A DNA stretch of 64,000 nt, taken from assembly GCF_900230195.1 (NCBI RefSeq), contig NZ_OCNE01000002.1, forward strand, positions 434,001-498,000, written 5' to 3'. The notes under the pieces were generated by a model. It had not been told where the DNA came from. It saw nothing but the letters and a program-made list of their open reading frames with translations, and made no database searches. Of the stretch, positions 35,392-44,100 are shown in pieces. This stretch comes from Streptomyces zhaozhouensis (GTDB lineage: Bacteria > Actinomycetota > Actinomycetes > Streptomycetales > Streptomycetaceae). How positions within the stretch are numbered: the stretch's first letter is position 1; every line of letters begins with the position of its first letter. The position numbers were made by a program, and so were the translations under genes.

Positions 35392-36031
35392 CTACTCCCC
35401 GCACGCGCGGGGGTGTTCCCCAGGTCCTCGGTTTCGGTGCGCGCTGTCGGCACTGCTCCCCGCACGCGCGGGGGTGTTCCCACCGTGCCGCCCAGCCCCT
35501 GCACGACCCACGCCTGCTCCCCGCACGCGCGGGGGTGTTCCCGTCTCGCTGGGTTCCTGCTGCGGGGTCACTGGCTGCTCCCCGCACGCGCGGGGGTGTT
35601 CCCAGCCGCGACAACTTCGAGACCGCCCAGTTGGGCTGCTCCCCGCACGCGCGGGGGTGTTCCCCGGTACTACCTGCACGGCCCGTGGGACGACTACTAC
35701 TCCCCGCACGCGCAGGGATGTTCCCTGAGGGGATCGGGGTCGAGGTGGACCACCACGCTACTCCCCGCACGCGCGGGGGTGTTCCCGAACCGTCGGGATC
35801 GCGCGCACGTGGTCTGACCTGCTCCCCGCACGCGCGGGGGTGTTCCCGGGGGAGGTGAGCGCGTGGCGTGGGTGACGCCCTGCTCCCCGCACGCGCGGGG
35901 GTGTTCCCCTGCTCATGCTCCCGTCCGAGGGGCTGAAGGCCAGCATCCCCGCACGCGCGGGGATGTTGCCGCGCATCCGGACGTGGCGGCCGCACAGGCT
36001 GTCTGCTCCCCGCACGCGCCGGGGCGCCCCC
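35392..36031 (+). CRISPR. Type I-E-like CRISPR array, 11 repeats and 10 spacers
   Basis: Repeats of 29 bp (CTGCTCCCCGCACG...GGGGGTGTTCCC) alternate with 32-bp spacers, a 61-bp period. Repeat starts are 35392, 35453, 35514, 35575, 35636, 35697, 35758, 35819, 35880, 35942 and 36003; the ninth-to-tenth interval is 62. The internal palindrome CCCCGC...GCGGGG and the 29/32 spacing are those of actinobacterial I-E systems. Orientation is set by the E. coli-like order and by the last two repeats being degenerate (the trailer end). Repeats 1, 6 and 7 read CTA instead of CTG; repeat 6 also has a GCAGGGATG variant. No cas gene lies in the window. Confidence 0.97.
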
Positions 36032-36111
36032 GGGCCCGGAGATGCCGGACGGCCGGTCCGCGGGTGCGGCCGGCCGTCGGGTGGGGTGAGGGGCAGGGCC
36101 CCTGCGGGTTA

Positions 36112-36453
36112 CTACATCACCGCGCGGGCGAGTGCCCGGCGGGCGCGCCGGGAGGCGCGTTCCGCCCGGCGTTGGAGTCGGTCGGACCGGCGGGCTTGGC
36201 GCTGGGCCTCCGCGAGCCTGCCGGCCATGCGTTGGGACATGGCTTCCGCGGCGCGTTCCTCCATATGGGAACGCGCCAGGGCTTCTGGGATGAGTTGCAA
36301 CTTCCTGGTCCTGTTCTGTTCCTGTCGGGACTGACGTCGTCCGACAGGGCGGCGGCTGGTGGCCGTCTCCGTGTGAGGTTCGCTCACCAGCGCCTGGTGA
36401 TGCCTGCGCGGCCCGTAGGGGGCCGGGCGGCCGATGGTTCCGTGCGTGCTCAT
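36112..36453 (-). CDS. Small very basic protein coupled to wblC
   Basis: A 113-residue protein beginning at ATG 36453, whose ATGA overlaps the wblC stop codon, so it is probably translationally coupled. The N-terminal half is low-complexity. The C-terminal half (about 60-113) is an Arg-rich helix likely to form a coiled coil, with many RRA repeats and Glu/Gln. I recognise no domain. A nucleic-acid- or ribosome-binding role is conceivable from the charge but is inference only. The gene ends 80 bp from the CRISPR array. Confidence 0.7.
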   Translation of the reverse strand: MSTHGTIGRPAPYGPRRHHQALVSEPHTETATSRRPVGRRQSRQEQNRTRKLQLIPEALARSHMEERAAEAMSQRMAGRLAEAQRQARRSDRLQRRAERASRRARRALARAVM

Positions 36454-36740
36454 GCCGAGACCGGGTTCTTCCGGGGGCGACCGCGGGGCCGCTTCCTCGG
36501 CACCACCACGCCCTGGACGAAGAGCTCCCCGCCCCAGACGCCCCACGGCTCGCGCCGGTCCTTCGCGCCGGCGAGGCAGGCCTCGCGGAGCGGACAGGTC
36601 TGGCAGAGGGACTTGGCGTACTCGACGTCGGCGGGCGACTCGGCGAAGAACACCTCGGGGTCGTACGAGCGGCAGGGCACGCTTTCGTCGAGTCGCTCGA
36701 TGGCCTCGTCGAGCTCGTTCAACGTGAAGAGCGGGGTCAC
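36450..36740 (-). CDS. wblC: WblC/WhiB7-type transcriptional regulator
   Basis: A 96-residue WhiB-like protein starting at GTG 36740 (CCGGAGAC upstream). The four Fe-S cysteines are at 23, 46, 49 and 55; GVWGG is at 67-71, and a C-terminal AT-hook RGRPRK at 86-91 is the hallmark of WhiB7/WblC. In Streptomyces and mycobacteria this protein partners SigA/HrdB and activates many intrinsic resistance genes after ribosome-targeting antibiotics, including its own gene. Its leader here holds a translated ORF and an intrinsic terminator (separate entries). uvrD2 lies upstream and a small basic protein gene overlaps downstream. Confidence 0.96.
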   Translation of the reverse strand: MTPLFTLNELDEAIERLDESVPCRSYDPEVFFAESPADVEYAKSLCQTCPLREACLAGAKDRREPWGVWGGELFVQGVVVPRKRPRGRPRKNPVSA

Positions 36741-36857
36741 TGAAGTCTCCGGATCGGGTGGCGAGTTGAGGTCAGGTCGGGCGTACGGCGCGAGTGGCAC
36801 GGTGTTGTCCTCGTGTCGTTGAGTTGTCGAACCGCTCGGCGGTCGCCGGGCGGCGGG

Positions 36858-36898
36858 AAACAAAAGGGCCGCGAAACCCTGTGTGGGTTCCGCGGCCC
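36858..36898 (-). terminator. Intrinsic terminator in the wblC leader (attenuator)
   Basis: On the minus strand GGGCCGCGGAACCC and GGGTTTCGCGGCCC form a stem with one G-T/A-type mismatch around an ACACA loop (36866-36898), followed by TTTTGTTTCC. This is a textbook intrinsic terminator and one of very few in the window with a T-tract. It lies 118 bp before the wblC start codon and after the leader ORF, so it would stop transcription before wblC unless relieved. Confidence 0.85.
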
Positions 36899-36909
36899 CT
36901 GAGGTGCCG

Positions 36910-36930
36910 ACCTGATCTCGCCGATCAGGT
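36910..36930 (-). promoter_or_regulatory. Stem-loop overlapping the stop codon of the wblC leader ORF
   Basis: ACCTGATC and GATCAGGT (8-bp arms, 5-base loop) pair exactly. The stop codon of the leader ORF (36925-36927) is inside the 5' arm in transcript order, and the terminator stem begins 12 bases later. A ribosome paused near the stop would melt this stem and could shift folding of the terminator. A role as part of an attenuator is inferred from position. Confidence 0.6.
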
Positions 36931-37242
36931 TGGATCACTCCAGGGATCGAGCCCGCGGAGGGCCCACATCGAGTGAGACTTGGTCTGCTGTCCGAAAATC
37001 TGGTGGCCGGCGCCGGCGAGATTGGCCGTGGCGCCATAGGCGGCCACGCCGCCCGCGGCTGCCGCCACAGCTGCCGTCTCGGGCGCCGAGATCGGTCGCT
37101 CGTCAGAGAAGACACCGGTGGTGTCGGAGGTGGGCGCGACTGGGACCAGCAGCGACACCTCGACAGACGGCAGGGCCTCACTGAGTACGGCGGAGTCGGC
37201 GACAGCCGAGCCGAACAGTTTGTCGTGAGTCAGAACGAGCAC
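36925..37242 (-). CDS. Translated leader ORF of wblC (105 residues)
   Basis: Starts at GTG 37242 behind GAAGGAGGCGATTCCT, the best ribosome-binding site in this area. The product (MLVLTHDKLFGSAV...DPWSDPT) has an Ala/Gly-rich middle and no domain I recognise. Codon use is less GC3-biased than in neighbours. The stop lies in a stem-loop directly before an intrinsic terminator upstream of wblC. whiB7/wblC genes are known to be controlled by upstream ORFs and attenuation, which fits. A shorter in-frame ATG at 36969 would give a 14-residue peptide but has no clear ribosome-binding site. Whether the protein itself has a role is open. Confidence 0.7.
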   Translation of the reverse strand: MLVLTHDKLFGSAVADSAVLSEALPSVEVSLLVPVAPTSDTTGVFSDERPISAPETAAVAAAAGGVAAYGATANLAGAGHQIFGQQTKSHSMWALRGLDPWSDPT

Positions 37243-37384
37243 AGGAATCGCCTCCTTCGCGGAGTCTCAGGGGCGGCCTAGGCCACCGGGTGTTTGTCTC
37301 AGTACAGCATGGGTCCGTGGGAAGGGAAACCCTCTCCCGGAGTCACGTGGAGCACGCTATGCGGACCGCTCTCGGGGACGCAAT

Positions 37385-39709
37385 CTATTTTTCGGAGTCC
37401 TCTTCCACGGCGTCTTCCACGGCGTCGTCCGAGCCCTCGTCGGCCCGCTCCGGAAGCGGCTCCCCCGCGCAGAGCGCCAGCAGCTCCGCGCCGAATTGCC
37501 GCAGCTTGTGCGGTCCCACCCCCGAGATCCGGGACAGCTCGCGCTCGGTGGCGGGCGGCTGCTCCGCGATCGCCATCAGGGTCGCGTCGGTGAAGACGGC
37601 GTACGCCGGCCGCCCCAGCTCCTGGGCGCGTTCGAGCCGCCACTCGCGCATCCGCTCGTACAGCTCCTCGTCCATCGTCGAGGGGCAGTCCGCGCAACGG
37701 CGCAGCTTCAGCTCCGTGGCCTCCGTGAGCGTGCGCCCGCACACCCGGCAGGGCACCGGCCCGCGCGGCTTGCGCCCCTTGGCCCCGCCTCGCTCCACGC
37801 CCCCGGCACCGCCGCGCCCCCGGGCCGCGTCCGACGCGGAGCCCGGCCGCAGCCCGTCCAGGAAGCGGCTGGGCCGCCGCCCGGCCCGGCCGCCCGGGGA
37901 GCGGGCCAGCGCCCACGACATGCAGAGATGGAAACGGGCCCTGGTGACCCCGACGTAGAGCAGGCGGCGCTCCTCCTCGATCTGCTCCGGCGTCTTGGCG
38001 TGGGTGATCGGCAGCATCCCGTCGGTGAGCCCGACGAGGAAGACCGCGTCCCACTCCAGCCCCTTGGCCGTGTGGAACGAGGCCAGGGTGACGCCCTCGA
38101 CCGTCGGCGCGTGCTGGGCGGCCGCCCGCTCGGCCAGCTCGGCGACGAAGTCCGCCAGCACCGCCTCCGGGCGGGAACGCTGGAACTCCTCGGCCAGCCG
38201 CACCAGCGCCCGCAGCGACTCCCAGCGGTCCCGGACCGCCCCCGAGCCGGCGGGGGGCTCGGGCGTCCAGCCGGTACTGGCGAGCACGGCGCCCACCTCG
38301 GCGGCCAGCCCCTCCCCCTCGGCGGCGGAGGTGTCGGTCCCCGCCGCCCGGGAGGCGCCGCGCAGCGCGAGACCGGCCTGCTGGATCTCCTGGCGGTCGA
38401 AGAAGCGCTCGGCGCCGCGGAGCTGGTAGGGGACCCCGGCGTCCGCGAGGGCCTGCTCGTAGATCTCGGACTGCGCGTTGACCCGGTAGAGGACGGCGAT
38501 CTCGCTGGCCGGAACGCCGGGGCCGCCCTCGGCGACCGGGGTCAGCAGCTCCTTGATCCGGCGGGCCGTGGCCTCCGCCTCGGCCGGCTCGTCCGCGTGC
38601 TCGTGGAAGACCGGCTCGGGCCCCGGCTGCCGCTGGGAGACCAGCTCCAGCCGGTGCTCGGCCGCGCGCCCCTTGGCCTGGGCCAGCAGCCCGTTCGCCA
38701 GGTGGACCACCTGGGGCGTGGAGCGGTAGTCGCGCACCAGCTTGACCAGGGTGGCGTCGGGGTGCTGGGTACGGAAGTTCAGCAGGTGGTCGGGGGTGGC
38801 GCCGGTGAACGAATAGATCGTCTGGCTGGCGTCGCCCACCACGCAGACGCTGTCCCGGTCCCCCAGCCAGAGCTGGAGCAGGCGCTGCTGGAGCGGGCTG
38901 ACGTCCTGGTACTCGTCGACCGTGAAGTGCTGGTACTGGCGGCGGATCGTGTCGGCGATGTCCGGCCGGTCGGTGAGGATGCCGACGGTCAGCAGCAGCA
39001 CGTCCTCGAAGTCGATCAGGCCCCGGTCGCGCTTGAGCCGCTCGTACGTCGCGTAGACCCGGCTGGTCTCCGCCGGGTCGCGCGGCGCGTCCCGGCCGGA
39101 CTTGGCCACGACCGCCGGGTAGTCCTCCGGGGTGGCCTGGGTGACCTTGGCCCACTCGATCTCGCCGAGCATGTCCCGCAGCTCGGCCCGCTCCAGCCGG
39201 ATGCGGCACCGCGCGCCCGCCTCCGCGACCAGCTGGTGCTTGCGCTCCAGCAGCCGCGGCTGCTCGCCGCCGATCGCCTTGGGCCAGAAGAACTGGAGCT
39301 GCCGCAGCGCCGCCGCGTGGAAGGTGCGGGTCTGCACACCGCCGGCGCCCAACTGCCGCAGCCGGCCGCGCATCTCGCCCGCCGCCCTGGCCGTGAAGGT
39401 GACCGCGAGCACCGTGTTCGGCTGGTAGACGCCGGCGCGCACGCCGTAGGCGATGCGGTGGGTGATGGCTCTGGTCTTGCCCGTGCCGGCGCCGGCCAGC
39501 ACGCAGACCGGGCCCTGCAAGGTGGTGGCGACCGTGCGCTGCTCCGGGTCGAGGCCGGCGAGCACGTCGTCCGCCGAGTCCGGGACGGCCGGGAAGGCGC
39601 CGTGCGGTAGCGTCCCGTGCGGGGCTCCGGCCGCGCGACTCCCCGGCGGAGTGCTCCCGGGCAGCGGGCTCTCCGGCGGGACGGCTGAGGCGTGCGGTGC
39701 TGAAGTCAC
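37385..39709 (-). CDS. uvrD2: UvrD2-type SF1 DNA helicase with HRDC domain
   Basis: A protein of about 774 residues. Walker A GAGTGKTRAI and the Q-motif GLDPEQR are near the N-terminus. DEYQDVSPLQQR (Walker B), VVGDASQTIYSF, VKLVRDYRSTPQV and FHTAKGLEWDAVFL are the helicase motifs. After it come a CRVCGRTL...CADC zinc-finger-like element and a C-terminal HRDC domain (about 700-765), the UvrD2 layout of Actinobacteria. GTG 39709 is the probable start; the open frame runs 30 codons further. It is upstream of wblC in the same direction and divergent from mycoredoxin. Confidence 0.94.
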   Translation of the reverse strand: MTSAPHASAVPPESPLPGSTPPGSRAAGAPHGTLPHGAFPAVPDSADDVLAGLDPEQRTVATTLQGPVCVLAGAGTGKTRAITHRIAYGVRAGVYQPNTVLAVTFTARAAGEMRGRLRQLGAGGVQTRTFHAAALRQLQFFWPKAIGGEQPRLLERKHQLVAEAGARCRIRLERAELRDMLGEIEWAKVTQATPEDYPAVVAKSGRDAPRDPAETSRVYATYERLKRDRGLIDFEDVLLLTVGILTDRPDIADTIRRQYQHFTVDEYQDVSPLQQRLLQLWLGDRDSVCVVGDASQTIYSFTGATPDHLLNFRTQHPDATLVKLVRDYRSTPQVVHLANGLLAQAKGRAAEHRLELVSQRQPGPEPVFHEHADEPAEAEATARRIKELLTPVAEGGPGVPASEIAVLYRVNAQSEIYEQALADAGVPYQLRGAERFFDRQEIQQAGLALRGASRAAGTDTSAAEGEGLAAEVGAVLASTGWTPEPPAGSGAVRDRWESLRALVRLAEEFQRSRPEAVLADFVAELAERAAAQHAPTVEGVTLASFHTAKGLEWDAVFLVGLTDGMLPITHAKTPEQIEEERRLLYVGVTRARFHLCMSWALARSPGGRAGRRPSRFLDGLRPGSASDAARGRGGAGGVERGGAKGRKPRGPVPCRVCGRTLTEATELKLRRCADCPSTMDEELYERMREWRLERAQELGRPAYAVFTDATLMAIAEQPPATERELSRISGVGPHKLRQFGAELLALCAGEPLPERADEGSDDAVEDAVEEDSEK

Positions 39710-39749
39710 CCCGCCATGCTGCCAGGTCCGGACGGAGACGCGCTTCGGG

Positions 39750-39758
39750 TTGTCCACA
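39750..39758. promoter_or_regulatory. DnaA-box sequence upstream of uvrD2
   Basis: TTGTCCACA, the consensus Streptomyces DnaA box, lies 41 bp before the uvrD2 start in the divergent uvrD2/mycoredoxin region. One 9-mer outside oriC may be chance; a regulatory role is only a possibility. Confidence 0.35.
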
Positions 39759-39886
39759 GCCGGTGGAATTCCTCGTACCGCTCCGGACGTTCCTCCCACG
39801 CGGGGCGCGGACCGGTCCCCACCTCAACCACCGCAGGAACGCACCGCAGGAACGCACCGCAGGTCATCTCGCGAAGGAGTCGGACG

Positions 39887-40141
39887 ATGCAGGGCACAGT
39901 GACGATGTACAGCACCACCTGGTGTGGTTACTGCCGCCGTTTGAAGAGCCAGATGGGCCGCGAGGGCATCGAGTTCACCGAGGTCGACATCGAGCAGGAC
40001 CCGGAGGCCGTGGCCCTGGTGGAAAAGGCCAACGACGGCAACAGGACGGTCCCCACGCTCGTGGTCGTCGGCGAGAGCGGTGCCGAGACGACCATGACCA
40101 ACCCCTCGCTCAACGAGGTGAAGAAGGCCCTGGCCGCCTGA
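39887..40141 (+). CDS. Mycoredoxin (glutaredoxin-like)
   Basis: An 84-residue glutaredoxin-fold protein with active site Cys13-Gly-Tyr-Cys16 in TTWCGYC, followed by a TVPTLVV cis-Pro segment. CGYC with this size is typical of mycoredoxin-1, which reduces mycothiol-mixed disulfides in Actinobacteria. ATG 39887 follows GAAGGAGTCGGACG. The counterpart Rv3198A also sits between uvrD2 and nudC. Confidence 0.93.
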   Translation: MQGTVTMYSTTWCGYCRRLKSQMGREGIEFTEVDIEQDPEAVALVEKANDGNRTVPTLVVVGESGAETTMTNPSLNEVKKALAA

Positions 40142-40195
40142 CCGGCCGGTCGGCCGCGGGGCCGTCCGGACTCGTCAGTTCACCAGCTCACCAGC

Positions 40196-41143
40196 TCACC
40201 AGAGCGAGCTGACCAGCGGCTTGCCGTACCACTGCTCGACCAGCCGGGAGGCGATGGAGACCCCGGACGGGGCCAGCACCTCGCCCGACTCCATGGCCTC
40301 CCGCAGGTCGTCCCGGGAGAACCAGCGGGCCTCCTCGATCTCCTCGCCGTCCACGGTGACCTCGGTGGTCGTGGCGCGCGCGACGAAGCCCAGCATCAGG
40401 CTTGAGGGGAAAGGCCAGGGCTGGCTGGCCTGGTAGGTGACCTCGCCGACGGTCACACCGACCTCCTCGGCGACCTCCCTGACCACCGCGCGCTCGATCG
40501 ACTCCCCCGGCTCGACGAAGCCCGCCAGGGTGGAGAACCGACCCTTGGGCCAGTGCAGTTGCCGGCCGAGCAGCGCCCGGTCGTCGTCGTCGAGGACCAG
40601 CATGATCACGGCCGGGTCGGTGCGCGGGTAGTGCTCGGCACCGCACGCCTGGCAGCGGCGCACATGGCCGGCCGCCGCGATCACCGTGCGTTCGCCGCAG
40701 CGGGAGCAGAAGCGGTGCAGCCGCTGCCAGTTCTCCAGGGCGACCGCGTGCACCATCAGCTCGCTGTCCCGGTCCGAGAGCAGGGCGGCCGCCTCGCGGA
40801 GCCCGGCCGGGCGGGCCGCGTCGTCCATCCGCCCCGGCAGGGCGTCCTTCTGGAGGGCGAAGTAACGGACGCCCTCCTCGTCGGTGCCCAGGAAGTAGCG
40901 GTGGGCCTCCGTGAGGGGGGCGTCGAAGGACGGCATCATCACCAGCTCGGTGCGGCCGTCCGGGGACTCCTCGATGAGCGCCTGTCCGCCGGACACCACG
41001 AAGACCCGGGTGCTGGGGTGGCTCCACGCGGCTCCCAGCCACGCCTCGTCGAGACGGTGACCGGAGTCCCGGTCGATGCCTCCGGTCGCGGTGAGGGGGA
41101 TCGGCTGGACGACGCTGTCCTGGCTGGCCGGGGTGGTACTCAT
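40196..41143 (-). CDS. nudC: NADH pyrophosphatase / NAD-decapping Nudix enzyme
   Basis: A 315-residue NudC. A zinc ribbon (Cys146, 149, 164, 167) precedes the Nudix box at 208-230 (GFVEPGESIERAVVREV..., complete GX5EX7REUXEEXGU). The NudC-specific SQPWPFPSS motif follows at about 240-248. It hydrolyses NAD(H) and removes NAD caps from RNA. It is convergent with mycoredoxin and ends the same-direction run that starts with adnA; the adnB stop is 11 bp from its start. Confidence 0.95.
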   Translation of the reverse strand: MSTTPASQDSVVQPIPLTATGGIDRDSGHRLDEAWLGAAWSHPSTRVFVVSGGQALIEESPDGRTELVMMPSFDAPLTEAHRYFLGTDEEGVRYFALQKDALPGRMDDAARPAGLREAAALLSDRDSELMVHAVALENWQRLHRFCSRCGERTVIAAAGHVRRCQACGAEHYPRTDPAVIMLVLDDDDRALLGRQLHWPKGRFSTLAGFVEPGESIERAVVREVAEEVGVTVGEVTYQASQPWPFPSSLMLGFVARATTTEVTVDGEEIEEARWFSRDDLREAMESGEVLAPSGVSIASRLVEQWYGKPLVSSLW

Positions 41144-41153
41144 ACCCGAAAGC

Positions 41154-44100
41154 CTAACCGGGATCGTTGAGCTCCCAGGCGTCCTCCCCCGTCAGCAGCC
41201 GTTCCAGGCCACGGCGCCCCGGGAGCACGCTGGGGCGCACCAGCTCGCCGCTGCGCACATAGAGGAAAGCTGCGCTGACCTCGCTCAACGGCAGCTGGTG
41301 GCGTTCGGCCCAGGCGAGCCGGTAGATGGCGAGCTGGAGCGGGTCGGCCTCCTGGCGGCGGGCCGTCTTCCAGTCGATGACCTCGAAGCGGGGCGTGGGC
41401 CTGCCCGGCCGCTCCGGCACCCGGTAGACGGCGTCGATCCGCCCCCTGATCACCCGTCCCGCGAGCTGGAGCTGGAACGGCGCCTCGATCCGGTAGGGAC
41501 GGCGGCGCGCGTACGGGGTGCGGCTGAACGCCTCCTTCAGCGCGGCCAGCTCCTCCTCGTCGCGGATCTCGGCGTCCTCCCCCGGGTCGCCGCCCGGCAG
41601 CTCGTCGGGGCCGAGCAGGGGCAGCGGCAATGTCTCGAAACTGGACTGCACCCAGGCGTGGAACCGGGTGCCCCGGCGGGCCGCCGGCTGCGGCGGGCGC
41701 GGCATCGGCCGGGCCAGCTCGCGGGCGAAGCCGTCCGGGTCGGACGCCAGCCGCTGCACCTGGGTCGCGGTGAGCGACAGCGGCAGCCGCACCTCCCGCA
41801 CCCCTGACCTGGCCTGACGCAGCTCTTCCGCGAGCACGGGCAGGTCGCGGTCCCAGGAGGCGACCGTCCGCCGCTCCTCGGGGGTCAGCTCGTCCTCGGC
41901 CGCGTCCCGGGCGGGAACGGGCTCCGCCGCGACGTCCTCCTCCCCGTGGCGCTGCCCCGGGGGGTCCCCTTCGTGGCGCTGCCCCGGCGGGTCCTCTTCG
42001 TTCCGCTGCCCCGGCGGGGTGCCCAGGCGGGCGAGGACCGCGCGGGCGGCGGCGCGGCGGCGGGCCAGCGCCGCCGGGTCCAGCGGCAGCGGCCAGGTCG
42101 GCTCGGCCTCCCGCGCCGCCGTCAGCGCCGGGTTCTCCGTGTCCTCCTCCGGTGGGTCGGCCCAGTGCTCCACCTCCCCGTGGTCGGCGCCGGCCTCGCA
42201 GTGCGCGCGCAGCGCTTCGAGGAACGCCGACGGGCCGCGCGGCCGCTTCTGGCTCGGCCCCCACCAGTGGCCCGAGCCGAGCAGCAGCCGGCGCGGCCTG
42301 GTGAACGCGACATAGCCGAGCCGCAGCTCCTCCAGCTCCAACTGCGCGGCGGACTCCACCCCGTGGGCCTTCAGCCCGGCCGAGGTCCACTCCGGGGTCG
42401 CCGGCAGGGTCTCCGCGTCGCCGCGCAGCGGGTGCGGCAGGGTCCTGGACTGGCGCAGCCAGGAGTCTCTGGCGCGGGCGCCGGGAAAGACGCCGGCGCA
42501 CAGCCCCGGCAGCGCGACCACGTCCCACTCCAGGCCCTTGGCCTTGTGCGCGGTGAGCACCTGGACCGCGTCGCCCCCGCTGGGCAGCGAACCGTCGAGG
42601 CCACGGTCGTACTCCTCGGCGGCCCGCAGAAAGGCGAGAAAGGCGGGCAGGGTGGCCTCCCCCTGCACGGCGGTGCCGGCCCGGCCGGCGGCGAAGCCGG
42701 CCGCCACGTCGAGGAACGCGCCCAGCGTCTCCCGGCGCCGCGCGGCCAGCGCCTGCGGCGAGGCCGCCAGCTCCACCTCAAGGCCGGTGGCGCCGAGCAC
42801 CCGGTGCAGCGTGTCCATCAGCGGGTCGGCCAGCGAACGGCGCAACTCCCGCAGCTCGGCAGCCAGATGGGCGAAGCGGACCCGCGCCTGCGGGGAGAAC
42901 GGCAGCCGGTCGTCCGGCTCGGCGAAGCCCGGCTGCTCCCCGCCGCCGCCGACGAAGGTGTCCAGCGCGTCGGCCAGCGAGACCACCTCCGCCGGGTCGG
43001 TACCGGCGACCGCGTCGGCCAGCCGGGCCAGCGCCGCCGCCTCCTCGTCGCCCTCCTCCGCGCCGCCCGCCCGCCGCACCAGCAGCCGCGCGCGGCGGCC
43101 GAGCAGCGCCAGGTCGCGGGGGCCGATCCGCCAGCGCGGGCCGGTCAGCAGGCGGACGAGGGCCGCGTTGGCCGTGGGGTCGGCGAGGACCTGGCAGACG
43201 GCGACCAGGTCGGAGACCTCGGGAAGATGGAGCAGCCCGGAGAGCCCGACCACCTCGACAGGCACCCCGCGGGCCACCAGCTCGGCCTGGATCAGCGGGA
43301 AGTCGCCCGCGGTGCGGCAGAGCACGGCGATCTCGCCGGGCGCGGTGCCCGTGTCCACCAGGTGGGCGACGGAGTCGGCCAGCCAGCCTAGCTCCTCGGC
43401 GTGGGTCTCCAGCAGCGCGCAGCGCACCAGCCCGTCCCGCTCGGCGCCGCCGGCCGGGCGCAGCGGGCGGACGGCGGGGTGGCGTTCGCGCAGCGGCGCG
43501 GCCAGCTCGTTGGCGAGGGCCAGCAGCCGGCCGCCGCTGCGGCGGTTCTCGCTGAGGGTGAGCACGGCGGCGGGGCGGCCGGCGGCGTCGGCGAAGTGCT
43601 CGGGGAAGTCGTCCAGGTTCGCCACGGAGGCGCCGCGCCAGCCGTAGATGGCCTGGCAGGGGTCGCCGACCGCGGTGACCGGGTGGCCGCTGCCGGAGCC
43701 GAAGAGCCCGGCGAGCAGCATCCGTTGCGCGACGGAGGTGTCCTGGTACTCGTCGAGCAGCACCACCCCGAACTGCTCGCGCAGCAGGCGCCCGACCTCG
43801 GGGCGCTCGGTGGCGAGCCGGGCCGCGAGCGCGATCTGGTCGCCGAAGTCCAGCAGGTCGCGGGCGCGCTTGCGGGCGCGGTACTCCTCGACGCGCTCCA
43901 GCAGCGCCAGCCGCCCGGCGGCGGCCTTCGGCACCTGGCGCAGCGCCGCGTTGGTCAGCCTCGCCGTCTCCAGCTCGGCCAGCAGCTCGCCGTCGAAGGC
44001 GCGCAGCCGCTCGGGCGTCACCAGATGCTCGGACAACTCGCCGTCGAGCGCGACGAGATCACTCACCAGGGTGGTGAACCCGGCCTCGGGCGGCTCGAAG

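Noticed and set aside
35081..35995. Minus-strand 'protein' with repeated GNTPARAGS/PPRVRG blocks, and similar plus-strand frames
   Set aside because: These are translations of CRISPR repeats, not proteins.
36003..36031. Eleventh CRISPR repeat as an independent GC-rich palindrome
   Set aside because: Its position fits the 61-bp period and the first 16 bases match the repeat, so it is counted as a decayed terminal repeat.
36925..36969. A 14-codon leader peptide (ATG at 36969) as the main wblC uORF
   Set aside because: It has no good ribosome-binding site, whereas the longer in-frame ORF from 37242 has an excellent one; kept only as an alternative.
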